From positions 58 through 64,057 of the forward strand of contig CXTY01000007.1 in assembly GCA_001404055.1 (NCBI GenBank): a DNA stretch of 64,000 nt. Direction: 5' to 3'. The notes under the pieces were generated by a model. It was not told where the DNA came from, ran no database searches, and was given only the letters and a program-made list of their open reading frames with translations. Shown here one piece after another: positions 28,245-37,324 of the stretch (the stretch's first letter is position 1; every line of letters starts with the position of its first letter). The translations under genes were made by a program, and so were the position numbers. This stretch comes from Roseibium album. Lineage in GTDB: Bacteria > Pseudomonadota > Alphaproteobacteria > Rhizobiales > Stappiaceae.

Positions 28245-28547
28245 TTAGACGGACTTCCGCTTCACAACATAGCGGCGACTGGAGGGAGGAGAGGTCATCA
28301 TCGGCCGTAATTCGGCGCCCAGGCGCGCAAATCCATCTGAGTTCAGATAGCCTTCAAAGCTCGCTTCGTCCTGCCATTCATGAATCACCCCAACGTGATC
28401 TTCGTTTTCAGGATCGCAATAGGGACGAAATGTCTGACACCCTTCCATGCCGGTGACTTTTTCAACCTGTTTCAACAACACTTTCAGTGTCGTTTCTCTT
28501 TGAGTAGGAGCAACTGTGAAATCGACCAGCGCAACAAACATGTCCAT
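28245..28547 (-). CDS. Antibiotic biosynthesis monooxygenase (ABM) domain protein
   Basis: A 100-residue ABM/YgiN-like dimeric alpha-beta barrel: 'MFVALVDFTVAPTQRETTLKVLLKQVEKVTGMEGCQTFRPYCDPENEDHVGVIHEWQDEASFEGYL'. Members oxidise quinols or small aromatics without cofactors, or are binding proteins. AGGA six bases before ATG 28547 favours this start over 28553. It sits between the methyltransferase and AraC genes on the same strand and may be under that regulator's control. Confidence 0.82.
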   Translation of the reverse strand: MDMFVALVDFTVAPTQRETTLKVLLKQVEKVTGMEGCQTFRPYCDPENEDHVGVIHEWQDEASFEGYLNSDGFARLGAELRPMMTSPPSSRRYVVKRKSV

Positions 28548-28573
28548 TCTCATTCCTGTCTTTTCGAAAGTAC

Positions 28574-29188
28574 TTAGCTATTGAGGGGGCGGGCAGCGAC
28601 ATAGGCACGACTGCATCGCGCAGGAACGCCACACGGGAAGTCACTTGCAGAGATTGCGGTAAATCCAGCCCAGTTGAGCAGTTCAGTGATCTGTTGGTAA
28701 CTGAACCAACGGTGCCGCCACTTCAACCAGATAAACCATTGGCAAACATGGGGTTTGCTGACGGACAGAACCAATCGCCCACCGGGCCTAAGCAGTCGAA
28801 ACATCTTTCGAAGTCCCTCTTCAGGTTCCCTCAGATGTTCCAGAACATGCGCGCCCAGCATAATATCGAATTCACCGACACCTCTGAGGCTCTCAAGTCT
28901 CCTGGCGTTTGAGTGAAGGTTTCGACACGCGAACTGGAGACGATTTGTTGCCTGCGCCAGCATCTTGTGAGACGGATCGACGAGCGTCAGCGAGTTTGGC
29001 GGGTCTCCAATCTGCGTCAACGCGGCAACGAAATCCCCGCAACCAGTTCCAACGTCACAGATATCCTTGTTGCGAATGTTGAGATCCAGTTCAGCGAACA
29101 AGTTGCGATAGGCAGCCGGAAAACCCAACCTGTCCAGTGCCATCGTCCACTTGCCTGCGCCCTGATCATACCGCTCTGTCAGCAACAT
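28574..29188 (-). CDS. Class I SAM-dependent methyltransferase
   Basis: A 204-residue methyltransferase. Motif I is 'ICDVGTGCGDFVAAL' (~residues 43-57), motif II 'LTLVDPSHKML' (~68-78), and 'FDIMLGAHVLEHLREPEEGLRKMFRLLRPGGRLVLSVSKP' gives motifs IV-V. These place it in the Methyltransf_11/UbiE-like group; the acceptor is unknown. It ends 26 bases before the monooxygenase gene in the same direction and may form an operon with it. Confidence 0.87.
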   Translation of the reverse strand: MLLTERYDQGAGKWTMALDRLGFPAAYRNLFAELDLNIRNKDICDVGTGCGDFVAALTQIGDPPNSLTLVDPSHKMLAQATNRLQFACRNLHSNARRLESLRGVGEFDIMLGAHVLEHLREPEEGLRKMFRLLRPGGRLVLSVSKPHVCQWFIWLKWRHRWFSYQQITELLNWAGFTAISASDFPCGVPARCSRAYVAARPLNS

Positions 29189-29498
29189 CGTTCAACCCCT
29201 CGTTCAGGGCAAACTGACATTTTGAATACCGGGTGACTTCCGATAACCGGCCAATCTTGCGCTATGACGGGCCAAAATATTTCAATCTTTGGTAAAACCT
29301 GATATAAATACCGGAGTTAAAAGTACCCAACCAGCAAAGTTTATTCGTAATAGCAGCATTAATAATTAGCTGAGCGAGATTATCGGGCCAAATGCCTCAT
29401 GGAATATTCGCCAGCACCTACTGATCGCTAGACAATCAATTAGTTAGCCAGCTCGTTGCCCGTCGATATTGACGGAAAGCCACCGGGAGATTGCGTTT
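29189..29498. other. 310-base AT-rich divergent intergenic region
   Basis: Between the methyltransferase and the second diguanylate cyclase, both starting outward, I see AT-rich promoter-like sequence (around 29290-29380) but no palindrome or terminator I would stand behind. Confidence 0.4.
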
Positions 29499-30656
29499 AT
29501 GGATTTATCGACACTATTTTCAGCAAACGTTCTGCTGCTGTCGATATTTGCAATTTCGTTTTTATCCATGTCTTTCCGCGTCACGCCACACGGGCATTGG
29601 CGGAGCTGGGCGCTGGCAAATGCCGTGCTCGCGGCCGCACTTGTGTGTTTCGCATTCTCGCGGCAGCTGCCAATTCCCGCAGCCTATCTGGTTCCAAACA
29701 CATTGATGCTACTGGCGTTCGGGTTTCACTGGCATGCAGCGCGTCAGCTCGCGCATTTGCCCAGCAAAATCAGCGGCGTCATAGCGCCGACAATTGCATA
29801 CCTACTCGTTGCCTCAATCGCATTCCAATTCTCAAATTATGCGCTGGCATACACCGCTTCGAATGTCATTTTCACCGTTCTTTGCATAACAACTATCTGG
29901 GCCTTCGCCTCAAAATCTTTTGAAGGATTGATCTCGGCCGTCGGATTGATCCTGGCATTCGTCTTCATCGCAGCCGAAGGCGTATTGCGCACTGCCTACG
30001 GCCTGATTACCGATGGACCAATTGGTCCAGGAATGTTGAGCGATACCATCCAGGATGTTCACCTTCTCTGCATGTTGCTATTTGTCAGTATGACCGGGGC
30101 TTTTTCCCTTGCCATTTCATTTGAACAAATAGCCCAGCGCCACAAGGAAGCTGCCCGTCGAGACCCTCTCACCGGGACGTTTAACCGGCGGGAATTTCAA
30201 AGCCGCCTGGATGAATTGCTCCACACCACGCCAAAAGACAATTTCGGCCTGGTCCATTTTGACCTGGACTACTTCAAACGGGTCAACGACCAGTTTGGGC
30301 ATGTGGCGGGCGACCAGGCACTGGTGAAAATCTGCTCCTCTGTCAAAACTCACCTCAGGCAGGACGATTGTTTTGCAAGGTTGGGCGGTGAAGAGTTTGC
30401 GGTGCTGCTACCAGATATTTCACGGGAAAATGCATTTAAGGTCGCCGACCGTCTGCGCGAGCGTATTTCGGACCTTCGGTTTGATTTTGCCCCGGACAAT
30501 TTTCAGATAACCGCATCAGCCGGTATTTATCATGGCGACGGCAGTCAACTGGCATCGACAGATCTGCAACACACGGTGGACAAGGGCCTTTACCAGTCCA
30601 AACATGACGGTAGGAACCGGGTTACATTTGCAGAGCCACAGGCAAACTCGGCCTGA
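29499..30656 (+). CDS. Membrane-bound GGDEF diguanylate cyclase
   Basis: A 385-residue protein with six or so hydrophobic helices in the first ~200 residues and a GGDEF domain after 'ARRDPLTGTFNRREF'. The active site reads RLGGEEF, a competent form. The N-terminal membrane domain looks different from the one at 6557-7813, so the two cyclases probably sense different cues. GGGAGA eight to nine bases before ATG 29499 decides the start over the TTG-led 29469. It converges on the carboxypeptidase gene. Confidence 0.88.
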   Translation: MDLSTLFSANVLLLSIFAISFLSMSFRVTPHGHWRSWALANAVLAAALVCFAFSRQLPIPAAYLVPNTLMLLAFGFHWHAARQLAHLPSKISGVIAPTIAYLLVASIAFQFSNYALAYTASNVIFTVLCITTIWAFASKSFEGLISAVGLILAFVFIAAEGVLRTAYGLITDGPIGPGMLSDTIQDVHLLCMLLFVSMTGAFSLAISFEQIAQRHKEAARRDPLTGTFNRREFQSRLDELLHTTPKDNFGLVHFDLDYFKRVNDQFGHVAGDQALVKICSSVKTHLRQDDCFARLGGEEFAVLLPDISRENAFKVADRLRERISDLRFDFAPDNFQITASAGIYHGDGSQLASTDLQHTVDKGLYQSKHDGRNRVTFAEPQANSA

Positions 30657-30735
30657 AAGTAACGCTCCCTTGGAAGGCTGAACGACCGGTTCTCCTGCCG
30701 CACGCAGGGAACTATTATTCGGCAAGTTCCAATTT

Positions 30736-31632
30736 CTAGAAATGCTGCTCCAGTAGCCGGGTGACTTCGCGGTCTCTCGCAGCTTCGCTCTTGCCCCCCA
30801 TCACAACCACGATCAGCTGTTTGCCGCCACGTCGAGCCGTCGCAACAAGGTTATAGCCGGACATCCGAACATAGCCGGTTTTCAAACCGTCCACGCCGCT
30901 GACCTTGCCAAGTAGATTGTTGGTGGCTTTGAACGTCCGACCGTTATAGCTGAACGATTTGGCACGATAGTAGCTGGCGTATTGAGGAAAGGTTCGTTTG
31001 AGCGCAAGGCCCAGCTTGGCCATGTCACGGGCAGTTGTCACCTGTGCCGGGTCCGGCAAACCAGTGGCATTGACAAAGCGGGTGCGGCCAAGCCCGAGCG
31101 CACGCGCCTTTTGCGTCATTTGCCGCGCAAAGGCCTTTTCACTTCCTCCAAGATTTTCGGCAACTGTTACGCCGACATCATTGGCCGATTTGACAGCCAA
31201 CGCCCTTGCCGCCTGTTCAACCGTTATTGTCGAACCAGCCTTCAAACCAATCTTGGCAGGTGGCTGGGAAGCCGCTTTTGCAGAGACCGTCAACGGTGAT
31301 GACAGGGAATAACGACCACTGGAGATCGCTTCAAACAAGAGATAGAGCGTCATCATTTTTGTGAGTGACGCCGGATAACGTGGAGCATCCGCATCGACGG
31401 CATAAAGTTCATTACCGTTTGCAGCATTGAGAACCAAGGCGGAAAACCCTCGTTCAACTGCCGTTGCAGGCGCGTAGCTGATAACAGGAAGAGAAGCGCG
31501 CTCAACAGAAGGCTGGGCGCTAGCTGCCGACGACACTGGAGTCGGTGCTTGCGTCGTCTGACAGGCAGCCAGGAATAGCGCCAGAACCAGTGCCGCGACC
31601 TGTTTAAGGGAAAAATTCAAACGCATGAACAA
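30736..31632 (-). CDS. D-alanyl-D-alanine carboxypeptidase family lipoprotein
   Basis: A 298-residue penicillin-binding protein of the DacA/S11 family that trims pentapeptide stems in peptidoglycan. The three active-site motifs are complete: Ser89-x-x-Lys92 (SLTK), Ser149-Ala-Asn151 and Lys251-Thr-Gly253. A lipobox 'LAAC' with Cys24 follows the signal sequence, so it is probably a lipoprotein rather than tail-anchored like classical DacA; the usual C-terminal PBP5 domain and amphipathic helix are missing. It begins 27 bases after the ABC permease stop and is likely last in the operon. Confidence 0.88.
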   Translation of the reverse strand: MFMRLNFSLKQVAALVLALFLAACQTTQAPTPVSSAASAQPSVERASLPVISYAPATAVERGFSALVLNAANGNELYAVDADAPRYPASLTKMMTLYLLFEAISSGRYSLSSPLTVSAKAASQPPAKIGLKAGSTITVEQAARALAVKSANDVGVTVAENLGGSEKAFARQMTQKARALGLGRTRFVNATGLPDPAQVTTARDMAKLGLALKRTFPQYASYYRAKSFSYNGRTFKATNNLLGKVSGVDGLKTGYVRMSGYNLVATARRGGKQLIVVVMGGKSEAARDREVTRLLEQHF

Positions 31633-31659
31633 ACTCGTGTCGTTTTCCGTCGGCCCGCC

Positions 31660-32421
31660 TTACGGCTTGAGGCGGTAACCGGTTTTGAAAATCCAATGGA
31701 CAATGGCGAGTGAACCACCAAGGAAGATCATGGTCGCAAACAACGAAAGCCACAGGCTGACATCCGCCTGACCATAGAAGCTCCAGCGAAATCCGGAGAT
31801 CAGATAAACAACCGGATTGATCAGCGTCACTTTCTGCCAGATCTCTGGAAGCATGTTGATGGAATAAAAGCTACCGCCGAGGAATGCCAGCGGTGTTACG
31901 ATCAGAAGTGGCACAAATTGCAATTTCTCAAAATTATCCGCCCAAATCCCAATGATGAACCCAAGCAAGGCAAAGGTGACAGCTGTCAGTATGAAGAAGG
32001 CAGCCATCCAGAACGGATGTTGGATTTCCAGCGGCACGAAGAAATTTGCCGTGATCAGAATGATCAGACCCACAATGATCGACTTCGTGGCGGCTGCGCC
32101 AACATAGGCGATAGTGATTTCCAGAAACGATATCGGTGCAGATAAAACCTCGAAAATCGTGCCCGTAAATCGCGGGAAATAGATCCCGAACGATGCATTG
32201 GAAAGGCTTTGCGTCATCAGCGACAGCATGATCAGACCAGGGACGATAAAGGCCCCGTAGCTCACACCGTTGATTTCCGAAATGCGCGACCCGATGGCGG
32301 CGCCAAAAACAACAAAATAGAGCACGGTAGAAATCACTGGAGAAATCACGCTTTGCATGATGGTTCGCCGGGTGCGCGCCATCTCAGCAATATAGATTGA
32401 TTTCATAGCTTCAAAATTCAT
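31660..32421 (-). CDS. ABC-2 type transporter permease
   Basis: A 253-residue inner-membrane permease with six hydrophobic segments, in the ABC2_membrane/YadH group. '[27 protein letters not shown]' and '[32 protein letters not shown]' are typical. It works with the ATPase at 32921-33844, from which it is separated by a GNAT gene. Substrate unknown; YadGH-like exporters are often assigned to drugs or envelope lipids without proof. The start follows the GNAT stop by four bases. Confidence 0.9.
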   Translation of the reverse strand: MNFEAMKSIYIAEMARTRRTIMQSVISPVISTVLYFVVFGAAIGSRISEINGVSYGAFIVPGLIMLSLMTQSLSNASFGIYFPRFTGTIFEVLSAPISFLEITIAYVGAAATKSIIVGLIILITANFFVPLEIQHPFWMAAFFILTAVTFALLGFIIGIWADNFEKLQFVPLLIVTPLAFLGGSFYSINMLPEIWQKVTLINPVVYLISGFRWSFYGQADVSLWLSLFATMIFLGGSLAIVHWIFKTGYRLKP

Positions 32422-32425
32422 CGCG

Positions 32426-32914
32426 TTACCGCCCCTGCCCCGCGTTCAAATTCAATTCCATTCTGGGAAGCGTGCGCCCAGCTATCGAGCCCGAAGGCGT
32501 CCGGCCAACGGTCGCAAACCCCATTCGTGCATAAAAGGGTTCGGCGCTTGGGTCAGCATCCAGACCAAGCCGCATCAGTTCATTCTCCTGCGCTTTCGCG
32601 ATGAGCTGGTCAAAGAGTTTTCGTCCCACCTGTTTGCCCTGCCAGTTTGGATCAACGAAACAGGTTTCAAGTTCACCGATCCCACCATGCTTTTCCATGG
32701 AGAGCCGTATACATCCGACAATCTGGCCGTCACTTGTTTCGGCCAGCCAAAAATCATCTTCTATAAACCAGCTATCGTGCACGCGCAGTTCGTCAGCACA
32801 GGCAGCCATGAAGGCGTCATCATATCCGTTGGACTGTTTGGAACGCATGCAAAGGTCCGTCAGCGCGTCTTTCTCGCTGATGTCCGCTTTCCGTACGATC
32901 AGTTCTTCCTGCAT
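32426..32914 (-). CDS. GNAT family N-acetyltransferase
   Basis: A 162-residue GNAT enzyme between the ATPase and permease of one ABC exporter. Motif A reads '[24 protein letters not shown]' near residues 86-109, followed by '[14 protein letters not shown]'. The gaps are six bases on one side and four on the other, so it is part of the operon. It may modify the exported compound or be a self-protection gene; that is inference. The substrate is unknown. Confidence 0.85.
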   Translation of the reverse strand: MQEELIVRKADISEKDALTDLCMRSKQSNGYDDAFMAACADELRVHDSWFIEDDFWLAETSDGQIVGCIRLSMEKHGGIGELETCFVDPNWQGKQVGRKLFDQLIAKAQENELMRLGLDADPSAEPFYARMGFATVGRTPSGSIAGRTLPRMELNLNAGQGR

Positions 32915-32920
32915 TTTTGC

Positions 32921-33844
32921 TTAGCCCTGTTTCACCAGTCCGACGAAAATGTCTTCAAGTGACGACTGGTCGGTCTGAAGATCATGAAACCTCACGCCCG
33001 CTGTCGACAAGTCAGTCAACAAGGTCGTAATCCCGGTTCGGTCCGCGTGTGTATCATAGATGTAGGTGAGACTTTCACCCTCGTTTTCGAGCATCAAATT
33101 GTGTTTCGACAACGTATCTGGAACAGCAGTCAAGCGGTCTGTCAGGTGAAGCGTCAGCAACTTGCGACCAAGTTTTTGCATCAGCTCCGCCTTCTTCTCG
33201 ACCAGCACAAGCTCACCTTTGTTGATGACGCCGACACGGTCGGCCATTTCCTCGGCCTCTTCAATGTAGTGGGTTGTCAATATAGTTGTGACGCCGCGTT
33301 CCTTGAGTTCTCCAACGATCCGCCACATGTCGTGCCGTAGTTCCACGTCGACCCCGGCTGTCGGTTCATCGAGAAACAGTATTTTCGGCTCATGCGACAG
33401 CGCCTTTGCAACGAGAAGACGCCGCTTCATTCCTCCCGACAAAGCCATGATCGGATTGTCTCGCTTTTCCCAAAGCGTCAGGTCTTTCAGAAGACGTTCG
33501 ATCAGTTTTTCATTCGGCGGAAGCCCAAAAAGTCCACGGCTCAAAGCCACCGTGTCACCGACAATTTCAAATGGAGCCGTTGGCATTTCCTGCGGCACAA
33601 GACCGATCAATTTGCGCGCTGCCCGATAGTCTTTCAGAGCATCAAAACCTGCAACAGTTATAGTACCGCTTGTCGGGCGAACCAGACCGCAGATCGTACT
33701 GATCAAAGTAGTTTTGCCCGCACCGTTCGGGCCAAGCAACGCAAATACTTCACCTTCTTCAATATCCAAAGACATGGACTTGAGCGCCTGAAAACCGTCG
33801 TCATAGGTCTTTTCCAGGTCACGGACGGAGAGTATCGGAGCCAT
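32921..33844 (-). CDS. ABC transporter ATP-binding protein (YadG/CcmA-like)
   Basis: A 307-residue ATPase. Walker A 'GPNGAGKTT' (~residues 37-45), signature '[15 protein letters not shown]' (~137-151), Walker B '[12 protein letters not shown]' (~157-168) and the switch 'TTHYIEEA' are intact. The C-terminal ~80 residues are the extension of ABC-2 exporter ATPases. I use ATG 33844 ([12 protein letters not shown]), which fits the family; an earlier start at 33910 adds sequence unlike relatives. First gene of an ATPase-GNAT-permease-carboxypeptidase cluster. Confidence 0.92.
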   Translation of the reverse strand: MAPILSVRDLEKTYDDGFQALKSMSLDIEEGEVFALLGPNGAGKTTLISTICGLVRPTSGTITVAGFDALKDYRAARKLIGLVPQEMPTAPFEIVGDTVALSRGLFGLPPNEKLIERLLKDLTLWEKRDNPIMALSGGMKRRLLVAKALSHEPKILFLDEPTAGVDVELRHDMWRIVGELKERGVTTILTTHYIEEAEEMADRVGVINKGELVLVEKKAELMQKLGRKLLTLHLTDRLTAVPDTLSKHNLMLENEGESLTYIYDTHADRTGITTLLTDLSTAGVRFHDLQTDQSSLEDIFVGLVKQG

Positions 33845-33949
33845 AAGTTTCAACCGGTTCGAATGAAGATGATTTGACCAGACGGCCAAATAGGGGAGCC
33901 ACACTCGCATGTGGGCTAAAACGCTGCAAGATGCAAGCTTCCTGCCTTG

Positions 33950-33966
33950 CTGACACTGCGTGTCAG
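33950..33966. promoter_or_regulatory. Palindrome CTGACAC-TGC-GTGTCAG
   Basis: Seven-base perfect arms around TGC lie in the divergent region between the ABC ATPase and pirin genes. The nine bases ACACTGCGT in it recur as a direct repeat at 34007-34015, 54 bases away, which suggests two sites for one regulator. Confidence 0.5.
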
Positions 33967-34013
33967 GAGAGCTGCAAGGGAATTGACGATTGTTTCTTCC
34001 CCCTGAACACTGC

Positions 34014-34049
34014 GTTTGGTGCGAGTGGTCTAGGTTTTCTGCACCAAAC
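34014..34049. promoter_or_regulatory. Inverted repeat GTTTGGTGC/GCACCAAAC
   Basis: Exact nine-base arms at 34014-34022 and 34041-34049 with an 18-base spacer, 45 bases before the pirin start. It could be an operator pair or a leader hairpin. Confidence 0.5.
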
Positions 34050-34093
34050 CGCTATTTTCCTGACAACTTAGGATTTGAAACAAGGAAACAGCC

Positions 34094-34996
34094 ATGTCTG
34101 TTCGTCCGGTCACACATATCGGTTCTACCCAGTCGACACTTGAAGGTGCTGGCGTCAAGCTTGAAAGAGTGTTCGGCTTTCAAGACCCTGAAATGCTCGA
34201 TCCATTCCTCTTACTAGACGACTTTCGCAATGACAGGCCGGAGGACTACCGGGCGGGTTTTCCATGGCATCCCCACAGGGGAATTGAAACCATCACTTAC
34301 GTTCTTGCAGGCACCGTTGAACATGGCGACAGTCTCGGTAACAAGGGCAACCTGGGAGCAGGTGACGTGCAATGGATGACTGCAGGTCGCGGCATCATGC
34401 ACCAGGAAATGCCGAAAGGTGACACGAAGGGCCGTATGCACGGGTTTCAGCTTTGGGCCAACCTGCCCTCTTCCCTGAAAATGACCGCGCCTCGCTATCA
34501 AGATGTCGCGTCAAAGGAAATCCCGGTTGTCACTGACGACGACGGTGCATCCGCCCGGATCATTTGCGGTGATTTCTGGGGCAAAAGAGGTCCGGTTGAT
34601 GGCATCGCAGCTAACCCTCAATACCTCGATATTCACGTGCCTGCCGGTCAAAAGAAACGCTTCAAGGTCGATACCTACAAGCAGACCTTCGCCTATGTAT
34701 TTGAAGGCTCAGGAAATTTCGACGGCGCTTCCGATCCGTTCGGGGTTCTCACAGAAAAGGAATTTGGAGGCGATGAGCTCAAGATCCGGGACCAGACCGG
34801 TAACCGGTCGTTGGTCATGTTCGGAACCGGTGACGAGATCGTGGTTCAGGCCGGGGATGAAGGTATTCGCTTCCTGCTTGTGTCCGGTGCTCCCATCAAG
34901 GAGCCGGTTGCCTGGCATGGTCCGATCGTGATGAACACACGCGAAGAGCTTATCCAAGCTGTGACCGAACTGCAGAACGATACCTTTATCCGTTAA
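34094..34996 (+). CDS. Pirin family protein
   Basis: A 300-residue bicupin of the pirin family. The metal site is visible in 'FPWHPHRGIETITYVLAGTVEHGDS' (two His) and 'GRGIMHQEMP' (His, Glu). The C-terminal cupin contains 'LDIHVPAGQKKRF'. Bacterial pirins act as quercetin 2,3-dioxygenases or as redox-sensitive modulators. AAGGAAAC precedes the ATG. The upstream repeats suggest tight regulation, and its divergent partner is the ABC exporter operon. Confidence 0.92.
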   Translation: MSVRPVTHIGSTQSTLEGAGVKLERVFGFQDPEMLDPFLLLDDFRNDRPEDYRAGFPWHPHRGIETITYVLAGTVEHGDSLGNKGNLGAGDVQWMTAGRGIMHQEMPKGDTKGRMHGFQLWANLPSSLKMTAPRYQDVASKEIPVVTDDDGASARIICGDFWGKRGPVDGIAANPQYLDIHVPAGQKKRFKVDTYKQTFAYVFEGSGNFDGASDPFGVLTEKEFGGDELKIRDQTGNRSLVMFGTGDEIVVQAGDEGIRFLLVSGAPIKEPVAWHGPIVMNTREELIQAVTELQNDTFIR

Positions 34997-35066
34997 CCGG
35001 ATCACTGCCTTGTAAGTTTCACAATGTCTCGCTACGGCTGTTCAGCACACAAGATTCTGGACAGCC

Positions 35067-36218
35067 ATGCCCTTAAAACTTCGCCTTGCAACACCATCTG
35101 ATTCATCTGCGCTGACCGGCATTCTCCACCGCGCCAAGGCATCCTGGGGCTACTCGGATGACAAGATGGCCGCGTTCAGAAAACACTGGCAGATATCGGA
35201 GGAACTGATCCGGTCTCAACACATGACAGTTGCAGAAGTGGACGGTGTGCCGGTCGCCTTTTCCGGGCTGGTCGTGCAAGACGAAGACACGCTGCTAATC
35301 GACTATCTGTTCGTGGCACCGGAGGCCCAAAAACAGGGTGTTGGTGATCTTTTGCTGACACGGGCCGAAGATTACGGCCGTCAGAATAACCTCAAACGGA
35401 TATGCCTGGAGTCTGATACCTACGCTGGACCATTTTACGAAAAACGTGGGTTTAAAGTTGTTGCAACGCGCCCAAGCGAAATGTCACCGGGAAACAACAT
35501 TCCACTGATGGAAAGGATCCTCCCGCCTGCTGTCCATAAGATCTCGACCCTGGAAATCACCCTTTCGGATGAGCCCTGGGAATTTGAGAGAGAGAACGGC
35601 AAAGAAATAGCCGTTCATTTTGAAGAAGCAAAAAAGCGAATTGGCCTGTTGTGGAATGGTCGAACCTTGAAATTGACAGATTACAAGTTTGACAACGGTC
35701 GATTTGAGGGCGTTTGCATTGAAACGTCTTATTCTTCCTTCCTTGCATGGCGCGACTGGGGGGCGCCGGATGCATCGGCTTTCAACCTGTTCGGTTCTGC
35801 AATCCTCAGATCCAGTGACGGCGCGCTGCTATACGGTGTCATGTCTGAGCGAACAGCAACAAGCGGAATGATCTACCCTCCAGGCGGTAATCTGGATCCG
35901 GAAGATGTAACCATTGAAGGTAAAGTCGATGTCGATGGTGCCATTTTCAGAGAACTTGAAGAGGAAACCGGCCTCACACAGAAAGATGTTGTTGCCGGAG
36001 ATCTTCTTGTCGCATTTGACGGCCCCAGAATCTCAATGGCGCGCATCTTCGATATCAACGAACCAGCCTCAAGCCTGCGCGAGAGCATCATGCGCTTTTC
36101 TGATGCGACCGAGGAACAGGAAATCGCCGATATTCGTATCATTCGGACACATGATGACCTGGATGACCCCGCCATCGTCTCTTACGCCCGTGCCTTTGGG
36201 GATCTTCTGCTGCAATAG
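35067..36218 (+). CDS. GNAT-Nudix fusion protein
   Basis: A 383-residue two-domain protein. Residues ~3-150 are a GNAT domain with motif A 'LFVAPEAQKQGVGDLLLTRAEDYG' and 'AGPFYEKRGFKVV'. Residues ~210-380 are Nudix-like: 'SGMIYPPGGNLDPED' followed by 'AIFRELEEETGL', which keeps the REL-EE-GL half of the Nudix box but has extra residues between the glycine part and the helix. Nudix enzymes hydrolyse nucleoside diphosphates linked to another moiety. One protein could thus act on related acetylated nucleotides, but neither substrate is known. The reading frame is continuous with no sign of an assembly join. Confidence 0.8.
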   Translation: MPLKLRLATPSDSSALTGILHRAKASWGYSDDKMAAFRKHWQISEELIRSQHMTVAEVDGVPVAFSGLVVQDEDTLLIDYLFVAPEAQKQGVGDLLLTRAEDYGRQNNLKRICLESDTYAGPFYEKRGFKVVATRPSEMSPGNNIPLMERILPPAVHKISTLEITLSDEPWEFERENGKEIAVHFEEAKKRIGLLWNGRTLKLTDYKFDNGRFEGVCIETSYSSFLAWRDWGAPDASAFNLFGSAILRSSDGALLYGVMSERTATSGMIYPPGGNLDPEDVTIEGKVDVDGAIFRELEEETGLTQKDVVAGDLLVAFDGPRISMARIFDINEPASSLRESIMRFSDATEEQEIADIRIIRTHDDLDDPAIVSYARAFGDLLLQ

Positions 36219-36388
36219 GGATCGGACTTCGAAACGCTGCGTTGGACAAAGCAAACGAGAGCTACATTTTGTTCATCAAGTAGGGTCACTAATTACTGGC
36301 GGGACTTGCGAAGAAATGCAAAAGTCCGCTCACCTCAGGAACCACCGTCAGGTGAACAGTTAGGTCATGGTCTTCGGAGAAGCATAAT

Positions 36389-37300
36389 ATGAGCCGCCGC
36401 TACGCCATCTTGGACGTCTTTACCAACACAAGCCTTGCCGGCAATCCGCTGGCCGTTGTTCTGGACTCCGAAGGGCTCAGCGATGAGCAAATGCAGAAGA
36501 TTTCCCGTGAGTTCAATCTCTCCGAGACGGTTTTTGTGTTTCCGCCGGAAAACCCTGGCCAGTCTGCAAGCATGCGGATTTTCACGCCGACAGTGGAATT
36601 GCCCTTTGCCGGACACCCGACAGTTGGAACAGCCATTTTGATGGCGACCGAACGCTTCGGCGACATTTCAGGCGAACAAGATGCAGTCGTTGTCCTGAAA
36701 CAGAAAATCGGAGCGGTTCGCTGTGCAGTAATTCTGCGTGAAAATGCTGCCGCATTCGCCGAATTCGATGTGCCCAATCTGCCTGAGTCAGCCGGCCCGA
36801 CTCACAATATCGAGCTGATTGCTGCTGCCCTTGGTCTGGAACCTTCTGACATCGGTTTTGAAAATCATGCTCCTTCCCGTTTCCAGGTGGGACCTCCCTT
36901 CTGCTTTGTTCCGGTTCGCGATCTGGATGCGCTTGCACGCGCCAAGCCTGTGCCTGCCATGTGGAAGGCCGGATTCGGCAAGGAAGATCACAATGATGCC
37001 TATGTCTATTGCCGTGAAACACGGTCACACGACAGTGCGTTTCACGCCCGGCTTTTTGCGCCCGAGATGGGCATTCCGGAAGACCCGGCAACAGGATCGG
37101 CGGCAGCTGCATTTGCCGGTGTCGTGCATTTCTACGACGGGCTCACGGCAGGCACGCATCACATCCGAATTGAGCAAGGCTTTGAAATGGGTCGCCCCTC
37201 GTTGATTGATCTTGAAATCGATGTTGTAAACGGCGGCATGCATGCCATTCGCGTCGGTGGACAGGCAACGCTCGTTGCGCGCGGCGAATTATTCGTCTGA
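36389..37300 (+). CDS. PhzF family isomerase
   Basis: A 303-residue PhzF-fold protein. '[23 protein letters not shown]' starts the fold, the catalytic Glu lies in '[14 protein letters not shown]' near residue 47, '[11 protein letters not shown]' near 72 and '[13 protein letters not shown]' near 230 complete the signature. In phenazine makers the enzyme isomerises dihydro-3-hydroxyanthranilate; no phenazine genes are here, so the substrate is unknown. It is convergent with the EamA gene, 24 bases apart. Confidence 0.92.
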   Translation: MSRRYAILDVFTNTSLAGNPLAVVLDSEGLSDEQMQKISREFNLSETVFVFPPENPGQSASMRIFTPTVELPFAGHPTVGTAILMATERFGDISGEQDAVVVLKQKIGAVRCAVILRENAAAFAEFDVPNLPESAGPTHNIELIAAALGLEPSDIGFENHAPSRFQVGPPFCFVPVRDLDALARAKPVPAMWKAGFGKEDHNDAYVYCRETRSHDSAFHARLFAPEMGIPEDPATGSAAAAFAGVVHFYDGLTAGTHHIRIEQGFEMGRPSLIDLEIDVVNGGMHAIRVGGQATLVARGELFV

Positions 37301-37324
37301 ATATTTGCGCTGCCCAGTCAGAAA

